A DNA stretch of 64,000 nt from G963663775 sp963664255. Lineage in GTDB: Bacteria > Bacillota > Clostridia > Oscillospirales > Butyricicoccaceae. Both the position numbers and the translations under genes were made by a program. This document shows positions 31,374 through 40,845 of this stretch, one piece after another. The notes beneath the pieces were generated by a model that worked only from the letters and a program-made list of their open reading frames with translations, was not told where the DNA came from and did no database searches. Position 1 is the first letter of the stretch, and each line of letters opens with the position of its first letter. Location of the stretch: contig OY760938.1 of NCBI GenBank assembly GCA_963664255.1, positions 930,001 through 994,000 on the forward strand. Direction: 5' to 3'.

Positions 31374-31410
31374 ATGTAGTAACTTATATGTCCTTTTAAC
31401 CGCGGATTTT
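31374..31410. mobile_element. Probable attR, right end of the prophage
   Basis: The integrase ends at 31373. The interrupted host gene is recognisable from about 31404. The crossover should lie between these points. The left end, attL, is outside the window, so the core cannot be defined here. Confidence 0.65.
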
Positions 31411-32039
31411 ATTCCGTAGATTGCCGCTTTTTCTATCGCATTGTGGTGGAAATCTCGGGACCCATCGGAAACCCCCAAATCATAGATGGGCTTGCGGTCT
31501 ATGACAAACGCGTCATCCTGTTTGGCAGCGAGGGTGGTGCACGCATTTTTTCTTCTCGCTTCGTAAATGACAGTCCGGATATTCAAATGCGGCAGCGCAA
31601 CAACAACCCTGTGGCTGTGGTGGAAGTTGTCGACCCGATTCTGCTGGAAGCGAAAATTGTTGAACCGCATTATCACTGCGGATGTGGCTGTGAGCTGGCA
31701 GAAATCCCCCATGGCATAGAGAATTTGTTCCATTCTCCGATTTGTATGCGTCCAAATACACGCCGTTTGTTTGTAACCCTAGGACAATTTTGCATCATCC
31801 GTCTGGAGCGGGACATTCAACTACTTATGCCTGCATATGATATTTGTATGCCGGAACGAGATTGCAGTTCCAATGGTCCAGACCCTGACGAAGACCCCTG
31901 TGATATGTTTGACCACTTCCAATTCCCCGTCGATGAATTCTTCCCTCCACGGCAAGAGCCGCATCATCACGGCTGTGGCTGCCGCAGCGGCTGCGAACTT
32001 GACCCGCGTCCGGAAGGCGGCTGCCGTAAGCTCTGCTGA
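31404..32039 (+). pseudogene. Host conserved protein, 5' end removed by prophage
   Basis: The frame reads GFYSVDCRFFYRIVVEISGPIG... without a proper start; the first possible codon is GTG at 31443. It continues LAVYDKRVILFGSEGGARIFSS and NPVAVVEVVDPILLEAKIVEP. This matches the C-terminal part of a conserved Clostridia protein of unknown function (possibly exosporium or coat related, on weak grounds). The tail is rich in Cys and His (CGCGCEL, HHHGCGCRSGCEL). Residues before GFYSVD are missing, so the product is probably inactive in the lysogen. Confidence 0.65.
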
Positions 32040-32142
32040 TTGGCGCATCCTGATATGCTTCCCGCAGCTTTCCTTGCACCTAGCTTCTATGTAACCACGT
32101 GTTAGCAACACCATCCATTACGCCCCCGCACGCATAAAGCCC

Positions 32143-32216
32143 ACAAAAAACACCCTGAACATCGGCAAACGCCTGTATCCTGACAGAGGATTGCCAGTGT
32201 TCTTTGGGTGTTTTTT
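32143..32216 (+). terminator. Long structured terminator
   Basis: AAAAACACCC pairs with GGGTGTTTTT at the base, with further GAACA/TGTTC and GGCAA/TTGCC pairing inside, then a T run. The stem-loop spans about 70 bases, longer than most intrinsic terminators. Confidence 0.75.
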
Positions 32217-32286
32217 TGTTTTGGAGGGCATGCCAAGCTTGTTTGTCTGCTTTACACACTTTTTATGCCGCACATTCTATTTTCGT

Positions 32287-32315
32287 TTGTAAATTCACAG
32301 ATTCCGTGCTATAAT
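32287..32315 (+). promoter_or_regulatory. pcrA promoter
   Basis: TTGTAA, 17 bases, TATAAT. The leader to the ATG at 32450 is about 125 bases. Confidence 0.65.
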
Positions 32316-32449
32316 AGCTATATAAAGCATCTTTTCCACTCATAAACTCGCTTTTCACCCCATCCTAAAGTGACCTTACCACAGACCCCTCTGTTTCACA
32401 CAAACCAATGCAATCCTCCGATTGTATGCGTTAATAAGGATAAAATATT

Positions 32450-34837
32450 ATGGTACCCTCTAAGTTTGATGTTAAATATTCGTCGATTCGCCGCGCAATT
32501 ATTGAAGCGCAGTTTGCTTCTCTGAACGACCGCCAAAAAGAGGCGGTACTGCATACCGAAGGCCCGCTTTTGGTTTTGGCAGGTGCCGGCAGCGGCAAAA
32601 CGACTGTTTTAATCCAGCGCATTATCAACATTCTGAAATTTGGTCAAGGCGGACAATACGCCTACGCGCCCGCCAATGCCACCGAAGATGACCTTTTGTT
32701 TTTGGCGGAATATCTGTCCCACCCCACCGAAGACACGCGCCTGCGTGCGGAATTCCTTTGTGCCATCGAGCCTGCAAAGCCTTGGGAAGTCATTGCAATC
32801 ACCTTTACCAACAAAGCCGCCAAGGAACTGCGCGAACGCTTAATTCGTGCCATCGGCGCCGATGATGCCGGTGCAATTTGGGCGCACACCTTTCACACCG
32901 CCTGCCTGCGCATTCTGCGCCGCGACATTGAAAAAATCGGCTATGCGGATAATTTCACGATTTATGATGAAGATGATAAAAAACGGGTGATTGCGGACAT
33001 CATCAAGCGGCTGAATCTGGATGATAAAATTTTCGACCCAAAGCAGGTCGCGGGCGTCATCAGCCGTGCCAAAGACAGTTTGCAGTCCGCCAAGCAATTC
33101 GCTGAAATCGTGAAAGAAGATTTTCACAAAAGCAAAATTGCTGAAATCTATGCCATTTATCAAAAAGAAATGCGCGAAGCCAACGCGTTGGATTTTGATG
33201 ACATCATTTATCAAACCGTGCGACTGTTTCGCGAAAATTCGTCTGTTTTGGCATATTATCAGCAAAAATTTCGTTATGTTCTGACGGACGAATACCAAGA
33301 CACCAACCACGCGCAATATGTTCTAACCGCCTTGCTTGCAGGCGGGCGTGAAAACATCTGTGTAGTCGGTGACGATGATCAATCCATCTACAAATTCCGC
33401 GGCGCAACCATCACCAATATTCTGGAGTTTGAAAAGCAGTATCCCACGGCAACGGTCATCCGCTTAGAGCAGAATTATCGCTCGACCGGCACGATTTTGA
33501 ACGCCGCCAACGGGCTTATCCGTAACAACAGCTATCGAAAAGGCAAAGAACTCTGGACGCAGTCCGATGTTGGCTCTAAAATTCGCCTGCATCGCTCCGA
33601 CACGCAAGAGGGCGAAGCGCAGTATATTGCAGAATGTATTCTGGAAGGCATCAGTTCGGGCAAAAAATGGAGCGATTATGCCGTTTTATATCGAAACAAC
33701 GTCCTTTCCAACAATATTGAAGGTGTTTTTCGCCGCAATTCGATTCCCTACCGCATTTACAAAGGGCGTGATTTCTTCAGCCGTGCCGAAATCAAGGATA
33801 TGTTTGCCTATCTTTGGGTGATTGAAAATCCTGCCGATGCGCTGCGCTTAAAGCGCATTGTCAACGTGCCTGCACGCAAAATCGGTGACCGCTCCGTCGC
33901 TGTTGCGGAAGAAACCGCCGCTGCCAACGGTGTCGACCTTTTTGAGGTGCTGCGCAATGCCTCCCAATATCCCGCGCTCTCCCGCAGTGCTGCGGCAATG
34001 GAAAAATTCGCGGCTATGATAGATACCCTGCGCGAGCAGCGCGAGTTTCTCAGCCTGCCGGAATTATATGAAGAATTGCTGCAAAAGAGCGGTTATATTG
34101 ACGCTTTGCTTGCAAAATCCGACATGGAATCGCGTTCGCGCGGCGAAAACGTAATGGAACTCAAGTCTAACCTGACCGATTATGCCGAAAAGGTTGAAAA
34201 TGCAACCCTCAGCACATTTTTGGAGGATATGGCGCTGTATACCGATGCCGACCAAACCGGCGAGGATGAGGACGCGGTGCTGATGATGACCATGCACAGC
34301 GCGAAGGGCTTGGAATTCCCAACCGTCTTTATCGCGGGACTGGAAGATGGCATTTTCCCCTCATTCCGTTCCACCGAGCGCGATGAAGATTTGGAAGAGG
34401 AACGCCGCTTGTGCTACGTTGCGCTGACACGTGCCAAGCAGCATCTTTATCTGACCTGTGCAGAACGCCGCATGATGTACGGACAGACTCGTTACAGCAA
34501 GCCCTCGCGCTTCGTCAATGAAATTCCAACCGAATATGTCGATTCCAACATTACCGTTCGGCAGATGCGTGCTTCGGCCGAGCGTGACGAAGATGCCAAG
34601 CGCACGCCCGGCGTTGCGTTTCGCTCCAACGATACCTTCCGTACTTCCGTGGTGCACACCGCTGCCCAGTCCCCAACCTTCGCCGTGGGTGACCGTGTCA
34701 AGCACAAGGCATTTGGTGATGGCACCATTCAAAGTGCCAAACCCATGGGTGGTGACCAGCTTTTGGAAATCGCATTCTCCAAAGGCAGCAAACGTTTGAT
34801 GGCAAAAAGCGCCATGCCGTTTATGCAGAAATTATAA
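32450..34837 (+). CDS. pcrA: ATP-dependent DNA helicase PcrA/UvrD
   Basis: 795 residues, a superfamily 1A 3'-5' helicase for repair and plasmid or phage replication. Motif I AGAGSGKTT at 44-52, motif Ia ITFTNKAAKELRERL, motif II DEYQDTN, motif III VGDDDQSIYKFRGA, motif IV EQNYRST, motif V MTMHSAKGLEFP and VI VALTRAKQ are all present. A short insertion follows motif I (GGQYAYAPANATEDD). The C-terminal Tudor-like segment (GDRVKHKAFGDGTI) is typical of PcrA, which binds RNA polymerase. Single gene, own promoter and terminator. Confidence 0.95.
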   Translation: MVPSKFDVKYSSIRRAIIEAQFASLNDRQKEAVLHTEGPLLVLAGAGSGKTTVLIQRIINILKFGQGGQYAYAPANATEDDLLFLAEYLSHPTEDTRLRAEFLCAIEPAKPWEVIAITFTNKAAKELRERLIRAIGADDAGAIWAHTFHTACLRILRRDIEKIGYADNFTIYDEDDKKRVIADIIKRLNLDDKIFDPKQVAGVISRAKDSLQSAKQFAEIVKEDFHKSKIAEIYAIYQKEMREANALDFDDIIYQTVRLFRENSSVLAYYQQKFRYVLTDEYQDTNHAQYVLTALLAGGRENICVVGDDDQSIYKFRGATITNILEFEKQYPTATVIRLEQNYRSTGTILNAANGLIRNNSYRKGKELWTQSDVGSKIRLHRSDTQEGEAQYIAECILEGISSGKKWSDYAVLYRNNVLSNNIEGVFRRNSIPYRIYKGRDFFSRAEIKDMFAYLWVIENPADALRLKRIVNVPARKIGDRSVAVAEETAAANGVDLFEVLRNASQYPALSRSAAAMEKFAAMIDTLREQREFLSLPELYEELLQKSGYIDALLAKSDMESRSRGENVMELKSNLTDYAEKVENATLSTFLEDMALYTDADQTGEDEDAVLMMTMHSAKGLEFPTVFIAGLEDGIFPSFRSTERDEDLEEERRLCYVALTRAKQHLYLTCAERRMMYGQTRYSKPSRFVNEIPTEYVDSNITVRQMRASAERDEDAKRTPGVAFRSNDTFRTSVVHTAAQSPTFAVGDRVKHKAFGDGTIQSAKPMGGDQLLEIAFSKGSKRLMAKSAMPFMQKL

Positions 34838-34878
34838 AAAAACGAAAGCCAGACAATCGTCTGGCTTTCGTTTTTTTG
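34837..34878. terminator. Bidirectional terminator
   Basis: A 13-bp stem (ACGAAAGCCAGAC and complement) with A and T runs on either side, shared by pcrA and the convergent symporter gene. Confidence 0.9.
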
Positions 34879-34926
34879 CGATAGAGCAGCTGTAGCATCT
34901 TCTCTAATCGCTCAAAAAGCTCTTTT

Positions 34927-36573
34927 TTATGCACCCAATCCCAGTGGTGAGAAGATGATGTATGCCAGCAGCATCACACCCAGCGTGATGGTTGCAACTA
35001 CCTTGCCATGCTTCCAAGGTGTCAAGTCGACTGCCTTGGCATCTTCTAGCACGAAATCGGTTTCGCGCGGACGAATCTTCACGATAACAGCCATCAGGAG
35101 CATATCAAACACAAACAAAATCGCTGTGAAATACAGATAGTGAATGTTCTCAAGCGCAGAAATCATATTGCGCAAGCCGAACTGCAAAATCATATACAGC
35201 ACCACGTGCACCGGAATGACAACCTTCGCCGCATAGGACGGCACCTTCTTCCAGAAGAAGCCACAAATCAAGCAAACAAAAATCGGGGTGTTAAACGCCG
35301 CAAACGCAGAGTTTACGAATGTGGTGATGCCGCCCATGTACAGCATGAAGGGCGACAGAACCGTCGCAACCACTGCAATGACCGTACCAAAGACTTGACC
35401 GATTTTTACCATCTTTGCGTCAGATGCATTCGGCGCAAACAGCGGGCGATGAATATCCAGTGCATAAATGGTCGATGCCGAGTTCAGTACCGAGTTAAAC
35501 GAAGACAAAATTGCGCCAAACATCACGGCTGCAAAGAATCCGAGCAGCGGCTTCGGCATGATGTTTGCAACCAACATCGGATATGCGGAGTCACCATTTG
35601 CACCCAGCGCATCCTGTCCAAAGAGGATGAACGCAATGATGCCAGGAATAACAATGATGATGGGTGTCATAATCTTCAAAAAGCCTGCAAAAACCGCACC
35701 CTTCTGTGCTTCTTTCAAGTTCTTCGCACCAAAGGTACGCTGAATAATGGACTGATTGGTGGCCCAATAATACAGGTTGTTGATGAGCAAACCAGTGAAC
35801 AGCAGCGGCCACGGCAGATATGGCTCGTTCAAATCCGGTGCATCAATCGCATTGAGCATGGTTGGGTCAAACGTTGTAAACGTATGCCAGCCTTCCATAA
35901 ATCCGCCGCCCGTCATTTGACCCACGGCAATCAAACCAAAAATCGGAACCAACAGACCGCCGACAATCAAGCCAATGCCATTGATGGAGTCTGAAAGCGC
36001 AATCGCCTTCAAACCGCCGCAAATTGCATAAATAGAGCCTACCACTGCGGTCAGCACGCAAACGAGTGCAATCGCTGCAAACTGAGAAACGCCCAGCATC
36101 TGGTCCAGCTGAAAAATCTTCACGAACACTTGTGCGCCTGCATATAAAATATTCGGCAGCATAATCACGACATAAGACAGCAACACGATAAACGAAACCA
36201 AACGGCGTGTGCCTGTGTCATAACGCTGCTCAAAGAACTGCGGCACGGTCGTCAAGCCGGTCTTCAGGTATTTCGGCATCAATGCAAACGCCAAAATAAC
36301 CAGTGCCACAGCCGAGGTCACTTCCCAGCCCATCGGACTCATACCGATGCGCACGGACTGCCCGTTCATACCAACCAGCTGCTCCGCTGACAGGTTTGTC
36401 ATCAGCAGAGAACCCGCAATGACGCCGCCTGTCAATCCACGTCCAGCCAAATAATAGCCTTCTTGGGTGTCCAGCTTATCGCCGCGCGTTTTCCACCAAG
36501 AAATCAATGCAACCAACGCGGTAAACCCCAAAAAGGTAATCCCGGTGAATGCCAGTGAATTCAAAAAATTCAT
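34927..36573 (-). CDS. Sodium:solute symporter (SSS family)
   Basis: 548 residues from the ATG at 36573 (MNFLNSLAFTG), with AAAGGGG upstream. About 13-14 membrane helices, with EGYYLAGRGLTGGVIAGSLLMTNLSAEQLVGMNG in helix 1-2 and NLYYWATNQSIIQRTFGAKN in the middle, as in SGLT-like sugar or inositol carriers. Sodium-site residues around ILSSFNSVLNSASTIYALD are kept. It uses the sodium gradient for uptake. Substrate cannot be told from sequence; it is clearly different from the putP at 51542. Confidence 0.9.
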   Translation of the reverse strand: MNFLNSLAFTGITFLGFTALVALISWWKTRGDKLDTQEGYYLAGRGLTGGVIAGSLLMTNLSAEQLVGMNGQSVRIGMSPMGWEVTSAVALVILAFALMPKYLKTGLTTVPQFFEQRYDTGTRRLVSFIVLLSYVVIMLPNILYAGAQVFVKIFQLDQMLGVSQFAAIALVCVLTAVVGSIYAICGGLKAIALSDSINGIGLIVGGLLVPIFGLIAVGQMTGGGFMEGWHTFTTFDPTMLNAIDAPDLNEPYLPWPLLFTGLLINNLYYWATNQSIIQRTFGAKNLKEAQKGAVFAGFLKIMTPIIIVIPGIIAFILFGQDALGANGDSAYPMLVANIMPKPLLGFFAAVMFGAILSSFNSVLNSASTIYALDIHRPLFAPNASDAKMVKIGQVFGTVIAVVATVLSPFMLYMGGITTFVNSAFAAFNTPIFVCLICGFFWKKVPSYAAKVVIPVHVVLYMILQFGLRNMISALENIHYLYFTAILFVFDMLLMAVIVKIRPRETDFVLEDAKAVDLTPWKHGKVVATITLGVMLLAYIIFSPLGLGA

Positions 36574-37122
36574 GTTCTTCCCCTTTTTCTCTTGCCCCAT
36601 TTTCAGAAAGGGCTTCCAGCTTTTTCATCTGTGCAAACGCTGCTTTTCCTCTTTTAAAAAAAGCGTAAGCGTATTCAATGGGCAGCCACTCTCCCCGCTC
36701 CTGCAGCGCAGGGTCACAGCCTTGTTCCATACCAAGCAGTTGCAGGCACGCTTGGCATCTTGCTGTTTTAAATATCTGCCTCTCCATTTTGCACGCATAT
36801 GATTGTAACACACATCTATCATTCAGGCTATATTTCAATCAACATAAAAGTTTGCCTTGTATTTTGTGCAATTCGTATAACACAATGTTTCATATTACAT
36901 ATATCTCGCCAATCTTTTCTATGTTTAATACTATTTTTATTGTACATTTTTATATGATATGCTCTTTGTGCACTGTGCTTTTTCGTGCGTGCAGAACGGC
37001 TTCTCCTACCATATTTCGTTTTCCTTTTTATGCTTTATGGTAAAATCTCCCCATGTTTTTGCTGTAAAATATAAAATTGGCGTGCAGAAATGCACGCCAA
37101 TTTTATAGGAATCTTGTGAGAT
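36574..37122. other. Intergenic region between symporter and aspS
   Basis: About 550 bases, AT-rich from 36790 on, holding the aspS terminator at its right end. A minus-strand frame of about 100 codons (36476-36787, MERQIFKTARCQACLQLLG...) overlaps the symporter start and lacks a ribosome site. It may be a real Cys-containing leader protein but is not convincing. A TTACAATC box near 36805 may be part of the symporter promoter. Confidence 0.4.
37070..37107 (-). terminator. aspS terminator
   Basis: AAATTGGCGTGCA, a GAAA loop and its complement, followed by T-rich sequence on the minus strand. Confidence 0.85.
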
Positions 37123-38925
37123 TTATACTTCGTCTTCTGTGTGCACAATCGCAATGGATAATTCATCCAACTGCTTTTGTTCCACCACATCTGGACAAGA
37201 CATCATCAAATCGGAAGCATTCTGCACCTTGGGGAACGCAATCACATCACGAATCGAGTCATGCCCTGCCAGCAGCATACACAAACGGTCCAAGCCGTAT
37301 GCCAAGCCGCCATGCGGGGGTGCTCCATAAGAAAATGCAGCAATCAAATGTCCAAACTGCTCCTGTGCCTTTTCTTCTGTGAAGCCCAATGCACGGAACA
37401 TCCGTGTCTGCAATGCGGCATCGTGAATACGAATAGAGCCGCCGCCCAATTCACAGCCGTTTAGGATGATGTCATACGCCTTGGCACGCACAGCACGCGG
37501 ATTGGTGTCCAGCAGCTCCAAATCCTCCTCCATGGGTGCGGTAAATGGGTGATGCTTTGCCACCAAACGGTCTTCCTCTTCGCTGTATTCAAACTGCGGG
37601 AACTCCGTAACCCACAACAGCTTATAGTCATCCTTGCGCAGCAATCCCAAACGCTTTGCCAATTCGCAGCGCAGTGCACCTAAAGAAATTAGTGCGGTGT
37701 CACGGTCTGCATCGGCAACAACGAATAACAAATCCCCCGCCTTTGCATTTGCACGGGTCTTAATCGCTTCGATTTCTTCTTCTGTCAAAAATTTTGCAAA
37801 CGATGAAGTCATGCTGCCATCAGACGCCAGCTTCATCCACGCTAAGCCCTTTGCGCGATAGGTTTTGACAAACTCCGCCAATTTATCGATTTCCTTGCGA
37901 GGGAACTGGTCTGCATAGCCGTCCACATTAATAAGACGCACCGTACCGCCATTTTCTACCGTGTCATGAAACACCTTGAAGGAGCATTTTTGCGCAATAT
38001 CCGAAACATCGCAAATCTCAAAGCCAAATCGTACATCTGGCTTGTCCGAGCCATAGCGGTTCATGGCTTCTTCATACGGCATACGTGGCAGCGGCAAGGC
38101 AATGTCCACACCAAGCGCTTCCTTAAACACACGCTGCAAGAACCCTTCATTGACGGCAATCACGTCATCCTGCTCCACAAATGACATTTCCAAGTCGATT
38201 TGTGTAAACTCCGGCTGACGGTCTGCACGCAAATCCTCGTCACGGAAGCAGCGGGTAATTTGCAGATAGCGGTCGATGCCCGACAGCATCAGCAGCTGCT
38301 TGTACTGCTGCGGCGATTGCGGCAATGCATAAAACTTGCCTGCATGCACACGAGAAGGCACAAGATAATCGCGTGCGCCTTCCGGCGTGGATTTGGTGAG
38401 CATTGGCGTTTCAATTTCCAAAAAGCCTTTTTCATCAAAATAATTGCGTGCAATTTGGGTCACACGATGGCGCAGCATCAGATTGCGCTGCATCGACGGA
38501 CGGCGCAAATCCAGATAGCGATATTTCAAGCGAATCTGGTCGCCAACTTCCTTTTCATCGGAAATTTCAAACGGTGTGGTTTCCGCTTTGGACAAAATAC
38601 GCAGTTCTTCCGCCATAATTTCGACTTCGCCTGTTGGCATTTTGGTGTTCACCGCAGCATCGTCACGTGCCACTAGCTTGCCGCGAACCGCAATGACAAA
38701 TTCCGTGCGCACGCCAAACGCCACTTGGAACAATTCCGCATTGACCGATTTGTCAAATGTGCATTGCACGACACCCGCACGGTCACGCACGAGCAAAAAC
38801 AATACGCCGCCATTGTCACGCACACGGTCACACCAACCGTTGACAACCACTTCGCGCCCCACATCTGTTTTGCGCAAATCACCGCAGTAATCTGTGCGCT
38901 TCATCCCATTGATAGACGTAGACAT
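37123..38925 (-). CDS. aspS: Aspartate--tRNA ligase
   Basis: 600 residues, class II synthetase of the bacterial type. OB-fold anticodon-binding domain (VVVNGWCDRVRDNGGVLFLLVRDRAG), motif 2 ITRCFRDEDLRADRQPEFTQID, the GAD insertion in the middle and motif 3 GLAYGLDRLCMLL near the end. It charges tRNA-Asp. Whether it also acts on tRNA-Asn cannot be told. It follows hisS on the same strand, the common Firmicutes pair. No T-box leader is visible in the 59-base gap. Confidence 0.95.
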   Translation of the reverse strand: MSTSINGMKRTDYCGDLRKTDVGREVVVNGWCDRVRDNGGVLFLLVRDRAGVVQCTFDKSVNAELFQVAFGVRTEFVIAVRGKLVARDDAAVNTKMPTGEVEIMAEELRILSKAETTPFEISDEKEVGDQIRLKYRYLDLRRPSMQRNLMLRHRVTQIARNYFDEKGFLEIETPMLTKSTPEGARDYLVPSRVHAGKFYALPQSPQQYKQLLMLSGIDRYLQITRCFRDEDLRADRQPEFTQIDLEMSFVEQDDVIAVNEGFLQRVFKEALGVDIALPLPRMPYEEAMNRYGSDKPDVRFGFEICDVSDIAQKCSFKVFHDTVENGGTVRLINVDGYADQFPRKEIDKLAEFVKTYRAKGLAWMKLASDGSMTSSFAKFLTEEEIEAIKTRANAKAGDLLFVVADADRDTALISLGALRCELAKRLGLLRKDDYKLLWVTEFPQFEYSEEEDRLVAKHHPFTAPMEEDLELLDTNPRAVRAKAYDIILNGCELGGGSIRIHDAALQTRMFRALGFTEEKAQEQFGHLIAAFSYGAPPHGGLAYGLDRLCMLLAGHDSIRDVIAFPKVQNASDLMMSCPDVVEQKQLDELSIAIVHTEDEV

Positions 38926-38984
38926 ATTTTTTCATTCCTTTGCTTTTGTTAATATTAAATCCCAAAGGCTTTTTCAGCCGTTTT

Positions 38985-40343
38985 TTATGCCTTTTCGGTA
39001 ATTACCGTGCCTGCTGCACGTGCGCAAATCCCTGCACGAATCCGCTGTACTGCCTCTTCAAAGGCACCCACGGTCTGTTCTCCTGTTGCCAAGTCCTTGA
39101 CCGCCACCACATTTTTTTCGATTTCATCCTCGCCCATAAAAATAACATATGGGATAGCAAGCTTATCTGCATAGGTGATTTTCGCCTTAAACTTTTTCTT
39201 CTCACACTGCAGCTGCACACGAATCCCAGCTTCACGCAGACGGGTTGCCAGCGCAATCGATGCCGAAATGTCTTCAGTCATCGGCAAAATCATCACATCT
39301 GCCGGCGCAGCAGGCTGTTTGCTGTCCAAATAGCCTTGCTCCCCCAGCACATAAAACAAGCGGGTTAAGCCAATGGAAATACCTACCCCCGGTAATTTTT
39401 TATCTGTATAATACTCTGCGAGATTATCGTAACGACCACCGGAACAAATCGACCCAATTTCCGGATGGTCAAGCATGGTTGTTTCATACACCGTTCCGGT
39501 ATAATAATCTAGTCCACGCGCAATGGTCAAATCAATCGCAAAATTTTCCTCCGGCACGCCAAATTCTGACAGATATTTTGCAACCGTGGTCAGCTCCTGC
39601 ACGCCTAAGTCGAACAATTCATTTTTCCCGCAATACGTGTTCAGCGCCTCTAAAATCGCGTTTGTTTCGCCATCTAAAGAGATAAAGCGCAAAATTTCAT
39701 CGCATTTTTCCGCCGCAATCTGCTCCTGCAGCAGCAATTCTCGCACCTTATCGGCACCGATTTTGTCGATTTTATCAATGGTGCGCATCACATCGCCAGA
39801 CTGCTCCGTCAGCTCCAACAGCGCAAAAAATCCATTCAAGATTTTGCGGTTGTTGATGCGGATTTTGAACCGTTTGAGTCCCAACGTCGAGAAGGTGCGA
39901 TAAATGATAGACGGAATTTCCGCCTCGTTGATGATGTCCAGCGTGCCATCACCAATCACATCTATATCTGCCTGATAAAATTCACGAAACCGTCCGCGTT
40001 GGGCACGTTCTCCGCGGTAAACCTTGCCGATTTGAAACCGACGGAACGGGTATGTCAGCTGACCATAGTTCAGCGCAACATATTTCGCCAGCGGAACGGT
40101 TAAATCAAAGCGAAGGGACAGGTCGCTGTCACCTTTCTGAAAGCGATAAATCTGCTTTTCCGTTTCTCCGCCGCCCTTGGCAAGCAGCACCTCAGACGCT
40201 TCAATGAGCGGGGTGTCGAGCGGATAAAAGCCATACAGCGCATAGGTGTCCCGCAGGGTTTGCATGATGCGCTCCATTTGCATTTGCTGTGCAGGCAAAA
40301 GCTCCATAAAGCCCGACAGCGTGCGAGGTTTGATTTTTTCCAT
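38985..40343 (-). CDS. hisS: Histidine--tRNA ligase
   Basis: 452 residues, class II. Motif 1 region FYPLDTPLIEASEV, motif 2 YRGERAQRGRFREFYQADIDVIG, the His-A signature GLDYYTGTVYE and motif 3 GGRYDNLAEYY..PGVGISIGLTRL are all present. The C-terminal anticodon domain runs from about 330. It is longer than the typical 420 residues by a short tail. Upstream is the mgsA terminator; no T-box sequence was found. Confidence 0.95.
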   Translation of the reverse strand: MEKIKPRTLSGFMELLPAQQMQMERIMQTLRDTYALYGFYPLDTPLIEASEVLLAKGGGETEKQIYRFQKGDSDLSLRFDLTVPLAKYVALNYGQLTYPFRRFQIGKVYRGERAQRGRFREFYQADIDVIGDGTLDIINEAEIPSIIYRTFSTLGLKRFKIRINNRKILNGFFALLELTEQSGDVMRTIDKIDKIGADKVRELLLQEQIAAEKCDEILRFISLDGETNAILEALNTYCGKNELFDLGVQELTTVAKYLSEFGVPEENFAIDLTIARGLDYYTGTVYETTMLDHPEIGSICSGGRYDNLAEYYTDKKLPGVGISIGLTRLFYVLGEQGYLDSKQPAAPADVMILPMTEDISASIALATRLREAGIRVQLQCEKKKFKAKITYADKLAIPYVIFMGEDEIEKNVVAVKDLATGEQTVGAFEEAVQRIRAGICARAAGTVITEKA

Positions 40344-40372
40344 AGCACTCTCCTAAAGGTAGAAATTTCACT

Positions 40373-40400
40373 AAAAAGCCTCCCGATTTGGGAGGCTTCG
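40373..40400 (-). terminator. mgsA terminator
   Basis: GCCTCCC, a five-base loop and GGGAGGC followed by TTTTTAG on the minus strand, between mgsA and hisS. Confidence 0.8.
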
Positions 40401-40417
40401 GTGGGTACAAATTGAGG

Positions 40418-40825
40418 TTACCGTGCCTTAGGGTTGACGATATTGCGCCAATCCAAATCACCGCGGTCCAGACCCAGAATCAGCATTTCTGCGGTGGCCG
40501 CATTGGTTGCAATCGGAATATTATGCATGTCGCACAACCGCGCGAGTGCGTGTACATCTGGCTCATACTGGCTGTTTGACATAGGGTCGCGGAAAAACAG
40601 CACCAAGTCGATTTCATTGTACGCAACGCGTGCCGAAATCTGCTCCTCTCCCCCTTGCATACCTGCGAGATATTTCTCTATCTTCAAACCGGTTGCCTCT
40701 GCGACAAATTTACCGGTTGTGCCTGTTGCACAAATCGTATGCTTGGCAAGAATCCCGCAATAAGCTGTGCAAAATTGCACCATCAATTCTTTTTTGCGGT
40801 CATGCGCAATCAATGCAATGTTCAT
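40418..40825 (-). CDS. mgsA: Methylglyoxal synthase
   Basis: 135 residues from the ATG at 40825 (MNIALIAHDRKKELM), the family's usual start. Signature GTTGKFVAEATG, then GGEEQISARVAYNEIDLVLFFRDP, and NIPIATNAATAE near the end. It converts dihydroxyacetone phosphate to methylglyoxal, relieving phosphate stress when sugar flux is high. It is the last gene of the cell-shape cluster, directly after minD. Confidence 0.93.
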   Translation of the reverse strand: MNIALIAHDRKKELMVQFCTAYCGILAKHTICATGTTGKFVAEATGLKIEKYLAGMQGGEEQISARVAYNEIDLVLFFRDPMSNSQYEPDVHALARLCDMHNIPIATNAATAEMLILGLDRGDLDWRNIVNPKAR

Positions 40826-40845
40826 CTCCAAACTCCCTTCCATTT

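Larger units (their letters stand above)
32040..32449. other. Intergenic region before pcrA
   Basis: 410 bases with no gene. It holds a long structured terminator (32143-32216) after the truncated gene and the pcrA promoter (32287-32315). The rest is ordinary AT-rich leader. Confidence 0.6.

Noticed and set aside
35140..35994. 284-codon plus-strand frame
   Set aside because: Antisense to the sodium:solute symporter; extremely rich in Arg, His and Asn, with no start signals.
36476..36787. Possible Cys-containing protein overlapping the symporter start
   Set aside because: No ribosome site and a long overlap with a certain gene. Kept only as a remark in the intergenic entry.
40343..40418. T-box leader ahead of hisS
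   Set aside because: The GGTGGGTAC-like string is on the plus strand; on the coding strand only the mgsA terminator is present and there is no room for a T-box.
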